Below, piece after piece: positions 1 through 8,572 of a DNA stretch of 64,000 nucleotides. This DNA is from Devosia rhodophyticola (GTDB lineage Bacteria; Pseudomonadota; Alphaproteobacteria; Rhizobiales; Devosiaceae): the NCBI RefSeq assembly GCF_028816475.1, contig NZ_CP118247.1, positions 620,001 to 684,000 of the forward strand. The letters are read 5' to 3'. The translations under genes were made by a program, and so were the position numbers. Numbering within the stretch: position 1 is the first letter of the stretch; the number at the start of each line of letters is the position of its first letter. Below the pieces are notes generated by a model. It did not search any database and was not told the DNA's origin. It was given only the letters and a program-made list of their open reading frames with translations.

Positions 1-506
1 GGCAGGGCCAGTGGCAGTTCGATCTTGAACAGGCGCTGTGCCCAGGTCATGCCGACGCCTTTTGCCGCCTCGGTCACCGACTGAGGCAGATTGACGAGGC
101 CGGTCAGCGTGTTCTCAAAGATGGGCAATAGCCCATATAAAAACAGCGCCACCAATGTCGGTGCCGTGCCAAATCCCAGCACCGGCACGGCCAGCGCCAA
201 CACCGCCACGGGCGGAAATGTCTGGCCGATATTGGCGAGCGAGCGCGACAGTGGCAGGAACTCGACCCCGAATGACCGCGTCACCAGAATGGCCAGACTG
301 ACCGCGATCAGGGTTGCGGCGCTTGTAGCGGCAAAAACAATGGCCAGATGGTTGAACGTCAGGTCCAACAGGCTCCCTTGATTATAAATGGCGGGCTGCC
401 CGTTCTTGGTCAGCAGGCCGAACACTGGCGCAAACAGATCAGGCACGATCAAAAAGGCCAGTAGAATGGCAAAGGCAATGATCCGAACAACGATGCCCGG
501 CCTCAT
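1..506 (-). CDS. Osmoprotectant ABC transporter permease (YehW-like), partial
   Basis: Membrane permease of a glycine betaine/choline-type (OpuB/YehW) importer. The reading frame starts with ATG at 506, overlapping the ATPase stop (ATGA), and runs off the left edge of the window. The visible N-terminal 168 residues hold several hydrophobic segments and the family region with a TAPTLVALFLYGLLPIFENT stretch followed by a V(T)EAAKGVGMT coupling loop (EAA motif), which contacts the ATPase. It is the last of four genes in the order binding protein, large permease, ATPase, small permease, as in Escherichia coli yehZYXW. The C-terminus is not in the window. Confidence 0.85.
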   Translation of the reverse strand, partial: MRPGIVVRIIAFAILLAFLIVPDLFAPVFGLLTKNGQPAIYNQGSLLDLTFNHLAIVFAATSAATLIAVSLAILVTRSFGVEFLPLSRSLANIGQTFPPVAVLALAVPVLGFGTAPTLVALFLYGLLPIFENTLTGLVNLPQSVTEAAKGVGMTWAQRLFKIELPLAL

Positions 507-1435
507 TGTGGCCTCGCGTGGCTGGAAAGCTGATCCAGCGTGATCTTGCCGATCAATTGGCCTTTTTCGCTGACCGGCAGCGCGGCGCGTCCTGACCACA
601 ATAGTTCTGCATAGGCATCGCGCAGGGTCGCGCCGACATCAATCGGATCGCCTTCAGCGCTGCCCGGCTCGACATATTTGCCAACCCGCGCCAGTGACAA
701 CAGCTTGAACGGGCGGTCGCCGGTGCCGATCAATTCAGCCACAAATGGCGTTGCCGGTTTGGAAATAATCTGCTGCGGGCTGGCATATTGCAGCAGCTTG
801 CCCTCATCCATCACCGCAATCCGGTCGCCAAGGTGGATGGCTTCTTCCATGTCGTGGGTCACCAGAACGATGGTGGTCTTGAACTGGCGCTGAATGCTGA
901 GCAGATCTTCCTGCGCCTTGGCGCGGATCACCGGATCAAGCGCACCGAACGGCTCGTCCATCAGCAGGATATTGGGCTTGGCGGCCAGTGCCCGCGCCAC
1001 GCCGACACGCTGCTGCTGTCCGCCGGACAGTTCGCGCGGCAGGCGGTCCCTGAATTGGGCTGGATCAAGCTGAAACAGTTCGAGCAGTTCGGTGACCCGG
1101 GCTTTGGTCTTTTCCTTGTCCCAACCCAACAACTTGGGCACGGTGGCAATATTCTGGCCCACGGAGCGATGCGGAAACAGGCCATGACCCTGAATGGCAT
1201 AGCCGATCCTGCGCCGTAGTTCATAGGCGTGGATCGTGCTTGTGTCCTCGCCATCAATGCGGATAGCGCCCGATGTTGGCTCGACCAGCCGGTTGATCAT
1301 GCGCAGCAGCGTGGTCTTGCCCGACCCGGAGGTGCCGACCACGGCGCAGACGCTACCCGGTTCAATCGTTATCGTGACCTGATCGACAACCGTTGTCAGA
1401 TCATAGGTCTTGGTAATGGCCTCGATTTCGATCAT
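503..1435 (-). CDS. Osmoprotectant ABC transporter ATP-binding protein (YehX-like)
   Basis: Cytoplasmic ATPase powering the osmoprotectant importer, 310 residues. Walker A GTSGSGKTT, signature LSGGQQQR and Walker B ILLMDEPFGALDP are all present. The C-terminal about 70 residues resemble a single CBS-like segment (ending LIGKITLDQLSS), as in OpuA/YehX proteins, where such domains can sense ionic strength. Start ATG 1435 was chosen because it overlaps the stop of the upstream permease (ATGA at 1432-1435) and begins with the usual MIEIEAITKTY; a longer frame upstream lies inside the permease gene and is rejected. Both gene junctions are 4-base overlaps, indicating translational coupling. Confidence 0.93.
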   Translation of the reverse strand: MIEIEAITKTYDLTTVVDQVTITIEPGSVCAVVGTSGSGKTTLLRMINRLVEPTSGAIRIDGEDTSTIHAYELRRRIGYAIQGHGLFPHRSVGQNIATVPKLLGWDKEKTKARVTELLELFQLDPAQFRDRLPRELSGGQQQRVGVARALAAKPNILLMDEPFGALDPVIRAKAQEDLLSIQRQFKTTIVLVTHDMEEAIHLGDRIAVMDEGKLLQYASPQQIISKPATPFVAELIGTGDRPFKLLSLARVGKYVEPGSAEGDPIDVGATLRDAYAELLWSGRAALPVSEKGQLIGKITLDQLSSHARPQ

Positions 1436-2619
1436 GGCTGTCCGCCCGTGCTCGTCATTTCCACAAAGGCGTCCAGAACCACGGCAGCGGCAAAGGCCAA
1501 AACCACCGTCGGCACGGCCCCCAGCAACACCAGATCCATCGCCGTCTGGCTGATGCCCTGAAAGATGAATACGCCAAACCCGCCGCCCCCGATCAGCGCG
1601 GCAATGGTCGTCAAGCCGATATTTTGCACCAGAACGATGCGGATGCCGGTCAGGATTACCGGAAAGGCCAGCGGCAATTCTACCCATCCCATCCGCTGGG
1701 CACCGGTCATGCCCATGCCCTTGGCCGCGTCATTGGCCGTTTCGGGCACGCTTTGCAGCCCCACAATCGTGTTGGAAACCACCGGTAGCAGCGAATAGGC
1801 AAATAGCGCCACCAGAGCCGGGGCAACGCCAATGCCCGATATGCCAATTGCCGCTGCCCCCGGCACTGTCGCGGCAATCCAGGCCAGCGGCGCGATCAGC
1901 AGTCCAAACAGGGCAATCGAGGGAATGGTTTGAACAATATTGAGCACATTGAGCAGCGCCGCGCGCAGTTTGGGTAGTCGGAAACTGATAATGCCAACCG
2001 GCACCCCGACAATGGTGGCAATCAGCACCGAGCCGAAGGCCAAAAGAACATGGGTCTGCGCTTCACTCCAAAAGCGGTCAGCGCGGGTGGCATATTCCTT
2101 GAGCGTGGAAACCCCATTGAGGCTCCCCGAAGCCAACAGGACGCCGATTGCCAGCGCCACCAGTGCCAAAATGCCAATGCGTGGCCATGGTTTCAGTCGC
2201 AATCGCGTCAGCGCATCGGCGGCCAGAAGGGCAAAGGCAAAGACCAGCAACCAGAAACCGGCGCCGGGCGAAACGCGGGCAAAATTGTCGTCGGGGGGTG
2301 TCAGAAAATAGGCGGATCGTCCCACCAGCACAAACAGCGCCACCAAAATAGTCAGGCTGGCCGCCAGTTTGAGCGCTGGCTTGAAGCGCAACAGGGCAAT
2401 CAACATACCCGCCGCCAGCAACAGGGCCAGGACACCGGCTTCGGGAACCGGCAGGGCCGAAAAGATCGCACGCGGTTCGCCCAGAACGATGCGATTGGCG
2501 CGAAACAACATGAAAGGCAGCACGACGCCACCAAGGGCAATCGCTGCAATCAGAACGCCGAGCTTGTCAAAGCGCGGCCACGAAAACCGGGAAATGGCGG
2601 CGGCTTGGGAATTAGACAT
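1432..2619 (-). CDS. Osmoprotectant ABC transporter permease (YehY-like, long form)
   Basis: Inner-membrane permease, 395 residues, about twice the length of the partner small permease. The N-terminal half (to about residue 190) carries additional hydrophobic helices. The C-terminal half is the binding-protein-dependent transport domain with the EAA-type loop ETANDAAKGMGMTGAQRMGW. The long-permease plus short-permease layout is typical of YehYW and distinguishes this system from ProVWX. It is separated from the binding-protein gene by 92 bases that contain two hairpins (see regulatory entry). Confidence 0.9.
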   Translation of the reverse strand: MSNSQAAAISRFSWPRFDKLGVLIAAIALGGVVLPFMLFRANRIVLGEPRAIFSALPVPEAGVLALLLAAGMLIALLRFKPALKLAASLTILVALFVLVGRSAYFLTPPDDNFARVSPGAGFWLLVFAFALLAADALTRLRLKPWPRIGILALVALAIGVLLASGSLNGVSTLKEYATRADRFWSEAQTHVLLAFGSVLIATIVGVPVGIISFRLPKLRAALLNVLNIVQTIPSIALFGLLIAPLAWIAATVPGAAAIGISGIGVAPALVALFAYSLLPVVSNTIVGLQSVPETANDAAKGMGMTGAQRMGWVELPLAFPVILTGIRIVLVQNIGLTTIAALIGGGGFGVFIFQGISQTAMDLVLLGAVPTVVLAFAAAVVLDAFVEMTSTGGQP

Positions 2620-2650
2620 GCATCCGCCAGTTTCTGAACGCTCGAGCTAG

Positions 2651-2703
2651 GTGCCCCATCGGCTAAGCCGATGGCATTACGGGCCGGCCCTGAGGCCAGC
2701 CCG
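2651..2703 (-). terminator. Tandem hairpins between binding-protein and permease genes
   Basis: Two inverted repeats lie between the binding-protein stop and the permease start. 2681-2702 has 9-base arms (GGGCCGGCC / GGCCAGCCC, one mismatch, 4-base loop). 2657-2673 has 7-base perfect arms (CATCGGC / GCCGATG) with a 3-base loop. Neither is followed by a strong T-run on the minus strand, so a 3'-end stabilising or attenuating role fits better than full termination. Inference only. Confidence 0.55.
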
Positions 2704-2711
2704 TTTACAGA

Positions 2712-3623
2712 TTATTTTGCCAGACCGCTGCTACTCAGGAAGTCGGTAGCAACAGCAGAAGCGGCTTCACCGCCGACCTGCACGCGACCATTGAGATCCT
2801 GTAGCGTCACAAGGTCGAGTTTTGCAAAAACAGGGGCCAGCAAATCCGCGATCTGGGGATATTCATTGAGCACCGCCTCGCGGATTATCGGGGCCGGCTG
2901 GTAAACCGGCTGCACGCCCTTGTCGTCGGTCAGAACCGTCAATCCGGATGGTGCGATGCCACCGTCAGTACCATAGACCATGGCGGCGTTAACTCCATTG
3001 GTCTGCTGGGCCGCAGCCGCAATGGTTGCCGCTGTGTCGCCGCCCGAAAGAGTCACCAATTGGTCAGGGTTGAGGGCAAAGCCATAGACTTCCTGAAATT
3101 TGGGCAACGCTGCGGGGGAATTGACGAACTCGGAGGAGGCAGCAAGCTTGATGTCGCCCCCACCGGCTACATATTTGCCAAAGTCGGTGAAGGTCTTGAT
3201 ATTGTTGGCCTGCGCCACATCGTTTCGGACAGCCACAGCCCAGGTATTGTTGGCGGGCGCTGGCTGCAGCCAGACGATCTTGTTGGCGTCATAGTCAAGT
3301 TTCTTGACTTCCTCATAGGCCTTGGCCGCATCGTTCCACAGCGGATCGTCAGCCTTTTCAAAGAAGAAGGCGCCATTGCCGGTATATTCGGGATAAATGT
3401 CGATCTCGCCCGCCGTGATGGCGGCGCGTACAATCGGGGTTGCCCCAAGTTGAATGCGATCTTCAACCGGAATGTCGTTGGCTTTGAGTACCTGCAAGAT
3501 GATATTGCCAAGAACGCCGCCCTCAGTATCAATCTTGGACGACACGACGACCTGGGCGCTGGCAGTTGTTATGGTCATGGCCAGAACGGCGGCAGTGCTG
3601 AGCATTTTTGTGATGAGGCGCAT
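2712..3623 (-). CDS. osmF: Osmoprotectant-binding periplasmic protein (YehZ/OsmF-like)
   Basis: Periplasmic solute-binding protein of the osmoprotectant transporter, 303 residues. A Sec signal peptide is visible (positively charged MRLITK, hydrophobic core, cleavage near TTASAQ-VV). The stretch GEIDIYPEYTGNGAFFF is the hallmark of the OpuAC/OsmF family; ligands in this family are glycine betaine, choline or related compounds. The ligand here cannot be read from sequence. It is the first gene of the operon, with a 373-base non-coding region upstream that would hold its promoter. Confidence 0.88.
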   Translation of the reverse strand: MRLITKMLSTAAVLAMTITTASAQVVVSSKIDTEGGVLGNIILQVLKANDIPVEDRIQLGATPIVRAAITAGEIDIYPEYTGNGAFFFEKADDPLWNDAAKAYEEVKKLDYDANKIVWLQPAPANNTWAVAVRNDVAQANNIKTFTDFGKYVAGGGDIKLAASSEFVNSPAALPKFQEVYGFALNPDQLVTLSGGDTAATIAAAAQQTNGVNAAMVYGTDGGIAPSGLTVLTDDKGVQPVYQPAPIIREAVLNEYPQIADLLAPVFAKLDLVTLQDLNGRVQVGGEAASAVATDFLSSSGLAK

Positions 3624-3996
3624 TGGAGTCTCCGTGCTTTGCCCGTTTATCCCCGGGATGGGTCTAGTCTAGCGGATCAGTTGAATTTTTCCGGGCCCAA
3701 ATTACTCCCCGTTGGGCCGCACGCGAATTTTTCGTCTGATGCATAAGCATTCTGTGAGAAATTAGTTCAGCACCTTTGGCCGAAAAACCCAAGATAATTT
3801 GCCCCCGCAATATTCCTGTCAGACTAACTTCGCGATCCGGGTGCGCAACCACCCAACGCGAAGTTTACGGTTAGCCATGCACTGAATGCATAGTTAGCCA
3901 GCTTAAAACTGCGTGATGGGACGCGTCAAGGTTAGCAGATTGCTAACATTTTGGCACCCATGCTTGCGCAACGCCATAGGCTTGATAAAAGCGATT
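3624..3996. promoter_or_regulatory. Intergenic control region with GTTAGC repeats
   Basis: A 373-base gap between the divergent osmF and ybaK-like genes. It contains GTTAGCC at 3870-3876 and again at 3893-3899, flanking a small palindrome ATGCA-CTGAA-TGCAT (3877-3891). A perfect inverted repeat GTTAGCA-GAT-TGCTAAC lies at 3931-3947. Repeated half-sites of this kind suggest binding of a dimeric regulator. The regulator and the controlled gene are unknown; promoter elements could not be assigned with confidence. Confidence 0.45.
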
Positions 3997-4470
3997 ATGT
4001 CCAAGACCACGCCCGCCACATTGGCCCTTGATGCCGCCGGTATTGCCTATGCCCTTGCCAGTTACGACTATGATCCGGGGGCGGATCGGGTGGGGCTGCA
4101 AGCCGCCGAGGCCATGGGCGTTTCGCCCCGCATCGTCTATAAAACCCTGATGGCATTGGTTGACGGCAAACCGGTCTGCGCGGTGGTACCGTCAGACGAA
4201 GAAGTGAACATGAAAAAGCTTGCAGCGGCGGCGGGCGGCAAGGCGGCCCAGATGATGAAACCCATCGACGCCGAGCGCCAGACCGGCTACCGCGTCGGCG
4301 GCATCAGCCCGTTCGGTCAAAAGCGGCAAGTCACTACCATCATTGAAGAAACATCTATACTTGAGGAAGAAATATTCCTCAACGGCGGTCAACGCGGCCT
4401 CCAGGTCCGCCTCAAACCCGACGCCGCCATCCGCACCCTCAGCGCCATCCAGGCCGACCTGATCCGCTAG
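3997..4470 (+). CDS. ybaK: YbaK/EbsC-family Cys-tRNA(Pro) deacylase
   Basis: Predicted trans-editing enzyme that hydrolyses cysteine mischarged on tRNA-Pro, 157 residues, cytoplasmic. Family features seen: the conserved early VYKTLMALVDGKPVCAVVPSD strand region with the catalytic-site lysine of VYKTL, the KKLAAAAGGKAAQMM helix and the YRVGGISPFGQKR loop near the C-terminal third. Start ATG 3997 gives the usual MSKTTPATLALDAAGI beginning; a longer in-frame version from 3913 would add 28 residues of non-family sequence and overlaps the GTTAGC repeats, so it was not chosen. Monocistronic. Confidence 0.9.
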   Translation: MSKTTPATLALDAAGIAYALASYDYDPGADRVGLQAAEAMGVSPRIVYKTLMALVDGKPVCAVVPSDEEVNMKKLAAAAGGKAAQMMKPIDAERQTGYRVGGISPFGQKRQVTTIIEETSILEEEIFLNGGQRGLQVRLKPDAAIRTLSAIQADLIR

Positions 4471-4486
4471 TCACCCAGACAAACAA

Positions 4487-4508
4487 AAGGCGCCCAATCG
4501 GACGCCTT
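4487..4508 (-). terminator. Rho-independent terminator, DUF1127 gene
   Basis: Inverted repeat AAGGCG (4487-4492) / CGCCTT (4503-4508). Read on the minus strand it is followed by TTTTGTTTGT, a good T-run, so it ends the DUF1127 transcript. On the plus strand the tail is C-rich, so it is at best a weak terminator for the convergent ybaK-like gene. Confidence 0.6.
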
Positions 4509-4538
4509 CCCCACAATTCCCGCTCTGCTCAGAACCGA

Positions 4539-4682
4539 TTAACGGCCCTTGTTGCGCGCCAGGTTTTTGATGTCGTAGCGGCTGATGCCGAGGTCGTTCA
4601 AAGAACGGTTATCAAGAGCGTTCAGCTCACGCACTGTCTGCTGGTATTGAGCGAATTGAGCGATTTTCTGACGAATGTTCAT
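4539..4682 (-). CDS. DUF1127 small Arg-rich protein
   Basis: A 47-residue basic protein that translates as MNIRQKIAQFAQYQQTV and continues to a LNDLGISRYDIKNLAR ending, the DUF1127 (YjiS-like) signature: two short helices with the L.DLG..R.DI motif. Short DUF1127 proteins in Agrobacterium and relatives are RNA-binding and affect RNA turnover and growth-phase physiology (family knowledge). A purine-rich AAGGAAAGGGAA Shine-Dalgarno stretch precedes the ATG at 4682. It stands alone on the minus strand with its own terminator. Confidence 0.88.
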   Translation of the reverse strand: MNIRQKIAQFAQYQQTVRELNALDNRSLNDLGISRYDIKNLARNKGR

Positions 4683-5027
4683 GGCTTGGTTCCCTTTCCT
4701 TCGTTGCCCAATAGCTAAGTTATCCCCGCCCCCATGAGTAGTGGTAGAATCTGCGATTCAGCCATGCAGAAAACGAATAGGTACTTATCCAACATCGCGT
4801 TAACCTAGGATTACCTATTGAAACTGGTCGCGATGAAACAACTCGCATATGCTCAATCTGGCGGGAATCGCTTGTCTCCAAAATTCCCCCAACTCCAACC
4901 CGCCATGGCTCCGGGCACGCCATTTGCGTGGCGAATGTGCCTGCCGAAGTGATATTGCTTCCCAACGCACGGGCATTTTCGAGGGTATACCCCTCGCCGC
5001 GCGCGTCCTCCCAATGAAGGTTTTGAC

Positions 5028-5978
5028 GTGATTGACAGTGAAAATGCGCAGTCGGACACCACGGTATTTCTGGGTATCGGCCTCAAGATTGCGGCAGTTT
5101 GCATATTTGTGAGCATGTCCACCATGCTCAAGGCGGCCGAGGGTATTCCGGCAGGTCAACTTGTCTTTTTCCGCTCCGCCTTTGCCATCATTCCCGTGTT
5201 GATCATGCTGGCAGTGCGCGGGGAACTCAAACAAGGTTTTATGACAAAACGTCCCTTGGGGCATCTTTGGCGAGGCCTTATCGGCATTACCTCAATGAGT
5301 TTGGGCTTTTACGGGCTTACCCAACTGCCGCTACCCGAGTCGATTGCCATCAGTTACGCCACTCCGCTGCTTATCGTGGTGCTAAGCGCCATCATCCTTA
5401 AAGAGCAGGTTCGCCTCTATCGGTGGGCGGCGGTTATTGTTGGCCTGATTGGGGTATTGGTGATCCTTTGGCCACGTCTAAGCATTCTGAGTGGTGGCAC
5501 GGCTGTTGGAGGGCAGTCGATCGGTGCGTTGGCGGCGCTTGGGGCAGCGTTCTTTGCGGCTGCTGCGATGTTGCAAGTCCGCAATCTGGTTCAGACAGAA
5601 ATGACGGCAACCATCGTGCTCTATTTCTTTATCGCTGGCAGCTCTCTGTCGCTACTCAGCTTGCCGTTTGGCTGGGTGATGCCCAATCCGCAGCAATTGT
5701 CATTGCTGATTGGCGCGGGACTGGCAGGTGGGGTCGCGCAGATTTTGGTTACCCAATGTTACCGTTACGCCGACATGTCGGTTATCGCCCCATTTGATTA
5801 TACCTCAATGCTGCTCGGCTTGGCAGTCGGATACATTCTGTTTGCCGAAACCCCGACGCTCCCGATGCTGGCGGGGGCAATACTGGTGGTTGGAGCGGGC
5901 ATCTTCATCATTTTGCGCGAACACCAATTGGGCCTGAAGCGGCGTCGCGCCAATGCGGCCGCGACACCGCAAACCTGA
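5028..5978 (+). CDS. EamA/DMT-family transporter
   Basis: Inner-membrane exporter of the drug/metabolite transporter superfamily, 316 residues with about ten hydrophobic segments arranged as two EamA repeats (roughly 15-150 and 165-295). The ALTLPLPESIAISYATPLLIVVLSAI-type region (seen as LPLPESIAISYATPLL) and a duplicated counterpart near residue 255 (VIAPFDYTSMLLGLAVGY) mark the family. The start is GTG at 5028, with AAGG about 8 bases upstream. Substrate cannot be inferred. No operon partner is evident; the next gene begins 124 bases downstream. Confidence 0.85.
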   Translation: MIDSENAQSDTTVFLGIGLKIAAVCIFVSMSTMLKAAEGIPAGQLVFFRSAFAIIPVLIMLAVRGELKQGFMTKRPLGHLWRGLIGITSMSLGFYGLTQLPLPESIAISYATPLLIVVLSAIILKEQVRLYRWAAVIVGLIGVLVILWPRLSILSGGTAVGGQSIGALAALGAAFFAAAAMLQVRNLVQTEMTATIVLYFFIAGSSLSLLSLPFGWVMPNPQQLSLLIGAGLAGGVAQILVTQCYRYADMSVIAPFDYTSMLLGLAVGYILFAETPTLPMLAGAILVVGAGIFIILREHQLGLKRRRANAAATPQT

Positions 5979-6102
5979 CGACCAGCGGCCACTCTGCCAC
6001 ACCTTGGAAATATTCCGATTGCAGCCGCTGTGGAAGGCCGGAATTTTCTTGCAATTTGTCGTGGGCAAATTCTATCGCTCGGACAACGTAGGAGAGGCCC
6101 AA

Positions 6103-6774
6103 ATGAATATCATCCTTGCTCGCCACTCCATTCTGTCGGGTCTGTTGCTGGTCGCAGTGCTGGTCGGCAGCCCTGTCCAGGTTTGGGCGCAGTCGGCGCC
6201 AATAGCGCTTGACGGCGGGCAAATTTCGCTCAGCAGTCTGGGCCATACGTTGAAGATGCCTTTGCCATCATGGCTGGAAGGCGCTGGTGGGCGGTCGCTG
6301 GACGATCAAGCCAGCATAAGCTACAGCGACGATAGCCGGAAAGCTGAGCTCGATATCTTTCCCAAAGGCCAGACATCACTCAGCTGGACGAGCGCTGCGG
6401 GCGCGCGCATTTTATTGCAGCCAACCAGAGCATTGGCCGATTATCGGTCCAGCGAAATGACCTATTATTCCCAAACCTGCCAGCCGGAGACCAGCGGCTT
6501 TTTTCAGCTTGAAGCTGACAGCGCCGACAATCTTGCAACGCTTGGCTTTGTCTGTGGTGCCTTCATTGACACACTGGCCGATTATGCAGGCGACGGCGAA
6601 ATTTTGCTGATGCAGTTCAAGCGCACGCCAAAGGGGCTGGCGATGGTCTATCAGAAATGGCGCGGCAAGGCATTTGATCCGGGCGTTCCTGTCAGCTGGC
6701 CTGTCGCCACAGATGTTATTCAAAAGGCGGTGCAACAACTCAAAGCTGATGTGACGCTGCTGGCAGCGGATTGA
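6103..6774 (+). CDS. Secreted protein of unknown function
   Basis: A 223-residue protein with a clear signal peptide (MNIILARHSILSG, hydrophobic core, cleavage near VWAQS-AP). The mature part has no domain that I recognise. It holds one cysteine pair candidate (SQTCQPE at about residue 126 and LGFVCGAF at about 150), compatible with a periplasmic disulfide. Start ATG 6103 follows a GGAGAGG Shine-Dalgarno; an in-frame extension upstream is hydrophilic and overlaps the end of the exporter gene, so it is rejected. It lies 31 bases before rbfA on the same strand and may be co-transcribed with it. Confidence 0.7.
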   Translation: MNIILARHSILSGLLLVAVLVGSPVQVWAQSAPIALDGGQISLSSLGHTLKMPLPSWLEGAGGRSLDDQASISYSDDSRKAELDIFPKGQTSLSWTSAAGARILLQPTRALADYRSSEMTYYSQTCQPETSGFFQLEADSADNLATLGFVCGAFIDTLADYAGDGEILLMQFKRTPKGLAMVYQKWRGKAFDPGVPVSWPVATDVIQKAVQQLKADVTLLAAD

Positions 6775-6805
6775 CGGAACAACCCGGAACGCCTAAGTCG
6801 AGCCG

Positions 6806-7216
6806 ATGAGCAGAGATAACAAGCCCACAGGGCCTTCCCAGCGGATGCTGCGGGTCGGTGAATTGGTCCGCCATGCCTTGGCGGCCATGTTTGCACGCGG
6901 AGAAGTTGAAGACGACGCCTTGCGCGGCGCGGTTGTGACTGTGCCTGAAGTGCGCATGACGCCCGACCTGAAACTGGCAAATGTCTACATCATGCCGCTG
7001 GGCGGCGAGCGCGCTGAAGAAGTCGTTGCAGCGCTTAACCGCCATCGCAAGTTCATTCGCGGCCAGGTTGCCCCGCAGATCAGCATGAAATACGCGCCAG
7101 ACGTGCGGTTTTATGTCGATGATACTTTTGAAGAAGCCAGCCGGATTGATGCGCTGCTGCGCTCTGACAAGGTGCGTCAGGATCTGGAAGGCGACGAGGA
7201 TGGCGATGTTGAATAG
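6806..7216 (+). CDS. rbfA: Ribosome-binding factor A
   Basis: Cytoplasmic 30S maturation factor, 136 residues with a type-II KH fold. Family features: QRMLRVGELVRHALAAMFARGEVEDD at the N-terminus, VTVPEVRMTPDLKLANVYIMPLGG in the middle and the RIDALLRSD ending followed by an acidic tail. RbfA binds near the 5' helix of 16S rRNA during cold-sensitive maturation (family knowledge). It is followed after 18 bases by truB, the usual order. infB, normally directly upstream in this class, is absent; a secreted protein and an exporter precede it instead. Confidence 0.95.
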   Translation: MSRDNKPTGPSQRMLRVGELVRHALAAMFARGEVEDDALRGAVVTVPEVRMTPDLKLANVYIMPLGGERAEEVVAALNRHRKFIRGQVAPQISMKYAPDVRFYVDDTFEEASRIDALLRSDKVRQDLEGDEDGDVE

Positions 7217-7234
7217 CGTTATGGCGGGACGAGC

Positions 7235-8137
7235 TTGAATCAGGTCAAGCGTGTCAAACGCAACGTTTCCGGCTGGGTTGTCCTCAACAAGCCATATGAC
7301 ATGACCTCGACCCAGGCCGTTGGCAAGATCCGTTGGCTGTTTGGCGCGGCAAAGGCCGGGCACGCGGGCACGCTCGATCCGCTTGCTACCGGCATCCTGC
7401 CGATTGCACTTGGAGAAGCGACCAAGGCCGTGCCGTTTGTTCAGGATGGCACCAAGGTCTATCGGTTTACCGTCAAATGGGGCGCAGCCACTGCAACCGA
7501 TGATGCAGAAGGCGAGATCATTGCAACCAGCGATCATCGCGCCGACGCCGCCGACATCGAGGCTGTTCTGCCGGATTTTGTCGGTACGATCAGTCAGGTG
7601 CCGCCGACTTACTCCGCGCTCAAGATTGATGGAGAACGGGCCTATGATCTGGCGCGGGCCGGCGAAAAGGTCGAGTTAGCAGCGCGCGAAATCCATGTCG
7701 AATCCCTCACAATGCTCGAGCATGGCAATGAACAATCGGTGTTTGAAGCTATCTGCGGCAAAGGCACTTATGTCCGTTCGCTGGCGCGCGACATCGCCGA
7801 ACGGGTTGGCACAAACGGCCATGTCGTGGCTCTGCATCGAGGGGCCGTCGGGCCATTTGACGATGAAGATGCCATAACAATTGATCAGCTCGAGGCGTTG
7901 GAGATTTTGGAACGGGATGCGCTGCTCAAACCAATTGCCGCCAGCCTGGCAGACCTGCCTGAAATCCGACTGACCCAACAGCAGCTTACTGGTGTCAAGC
8001 ATGGCAACCCGGTCCTTTTGACCGGCGCAGGAGCGCCCATCGGTCTGGATGAAGCGTGGGCCAGTTTTGCTGGTAAAGTTGTTGCCACGGGCTATGTCGA
8101 ACGCGGTCAGTTCGTGCCGCGCCGCGTCTTCAACTAG
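7235..8137 (+). CDS. truB: tRNA pseudouridine(55) synthase
   Basis: Converts U55 of the tRNA T-loop to pseudouridine; cytoplasmic, 300 residues. The catalytic motif GHAGTLDPLATGILP with its aspartate at about residue 47 is intact, followed by the KVYRFTVKWGAATATDDAEGE segment. A KGTYVRSLARDIAE motif and a C-terminal extension ending GQFVPRRVF are as in alphaproteobacterial TruB. The only start in frame with a Shine-Dalgarno-like GGGACGAG is TTG 7235; the ATG at 7221 is out of frame. It lies 18 bases after rbfA, so the two are likely one transcript. Confidence 0.95.
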   Translation: MNQVKRVKRNVSGWVVLNKPYDMTSTQAVGKIRWLFGAAKAGHAGTLDPLATGILPIALGEATKAVPFVQDGTKVYRFTVKWGAATATDDAEGEIIATSDHRADAADIEAVLPDFVGTISQVPPTYSALKIDGERAYDLARAGEKVELAAREIHVESLTMLEHGNEQSVFEAICGKGTYVRSLARDIAERVGTNGHVVALHRGAVGPFDDEDAITIDQLEALEILERDALLKPIAASLADLPEIRLTQQQLTGVKHGNPVLLTGAGAPIGLDEAWASFAGKVVATGYVERGQFVPRRVFN

Positions 8138-8302
8138 GCCCAGTGGCCGACGATCCCCAGTTGCAATAAATTCTGGCGCCGGACGTCACTTTAGACTATA
8201 GAGCGCGCAGCGTGGGCTATTGGCCCGTGCTATTCATGGCCTCTCCTGGACGACATCCCGGAAGAGGCGACCTTAATCCTCGTATCTGAAAGGATATATC
8301 CG

Positions 8303-8572
8303 ATGTCGATTACCCCAGAGCGCAAAGCCGCGCTGATTCAGGAATATGCAATCAAGCCAAACGACACGGGTTCGCCCGAGGTCCAGATTGCAATCCTGTC
8401 GGAACGCATTGCCAATCTGACCGAGCACTTCAAGGGCCACGCCAAGGATAACCATTCCCGCCGCGGTCTGCTCAAGCTTGTTTCCACCCGCCGCAGCCTG
8501 CTTGATTATATCAAGAAGGGCGATGGCACGCGCTACAAGTCCTTGATCGAACGTCTTGGCCTGCGTCGCTAA
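8303..8572 (+). CDS. rpsO: 30S ribosomal protein S15
   Basis: Primary 16S rRNA-binding ribosomal protein, 89 residues, the standard length. Characteristic motifs: [35 protein letters not shown] and the C-terminal [12 protein letters not shown]. It follows truB after 165 bases. S15 translation is commonly autoregulated through a structure in its mRNA leader; the 8138-8302 leader is long enough for this, but no specific fold is claimed. An AAAGGATAT ribosome-binding sequence precedes the ATG. Confidence 0.98.
   Translation: MSITPERKAALIQEYAIKPNDTGSPEVQIAILSERIANLTEHFKGHAKDNHSRRGLLKLVSTRRSLLDYIKKGDGTRYKSLIERLGLRR

Noticed and set aside
1436..1687. N-terminal extension of the osmoprotectant ATPase frame
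   Set aside because: It lies inside the upstream permease gene and has no family similarity; the ATGA overlap fixes the start at 1435.
6740..7537. Minus-strand open frame opposite rbfA/truB
   Set aside because: Antisense to two confident core genes.
8161..8200. Possible promoter before rpsO (TTGCAA ... TAGACT)
   Set aside because: Spacing of about 25 bases is wrong for a sigma-70 promoter; not listed as a feature.
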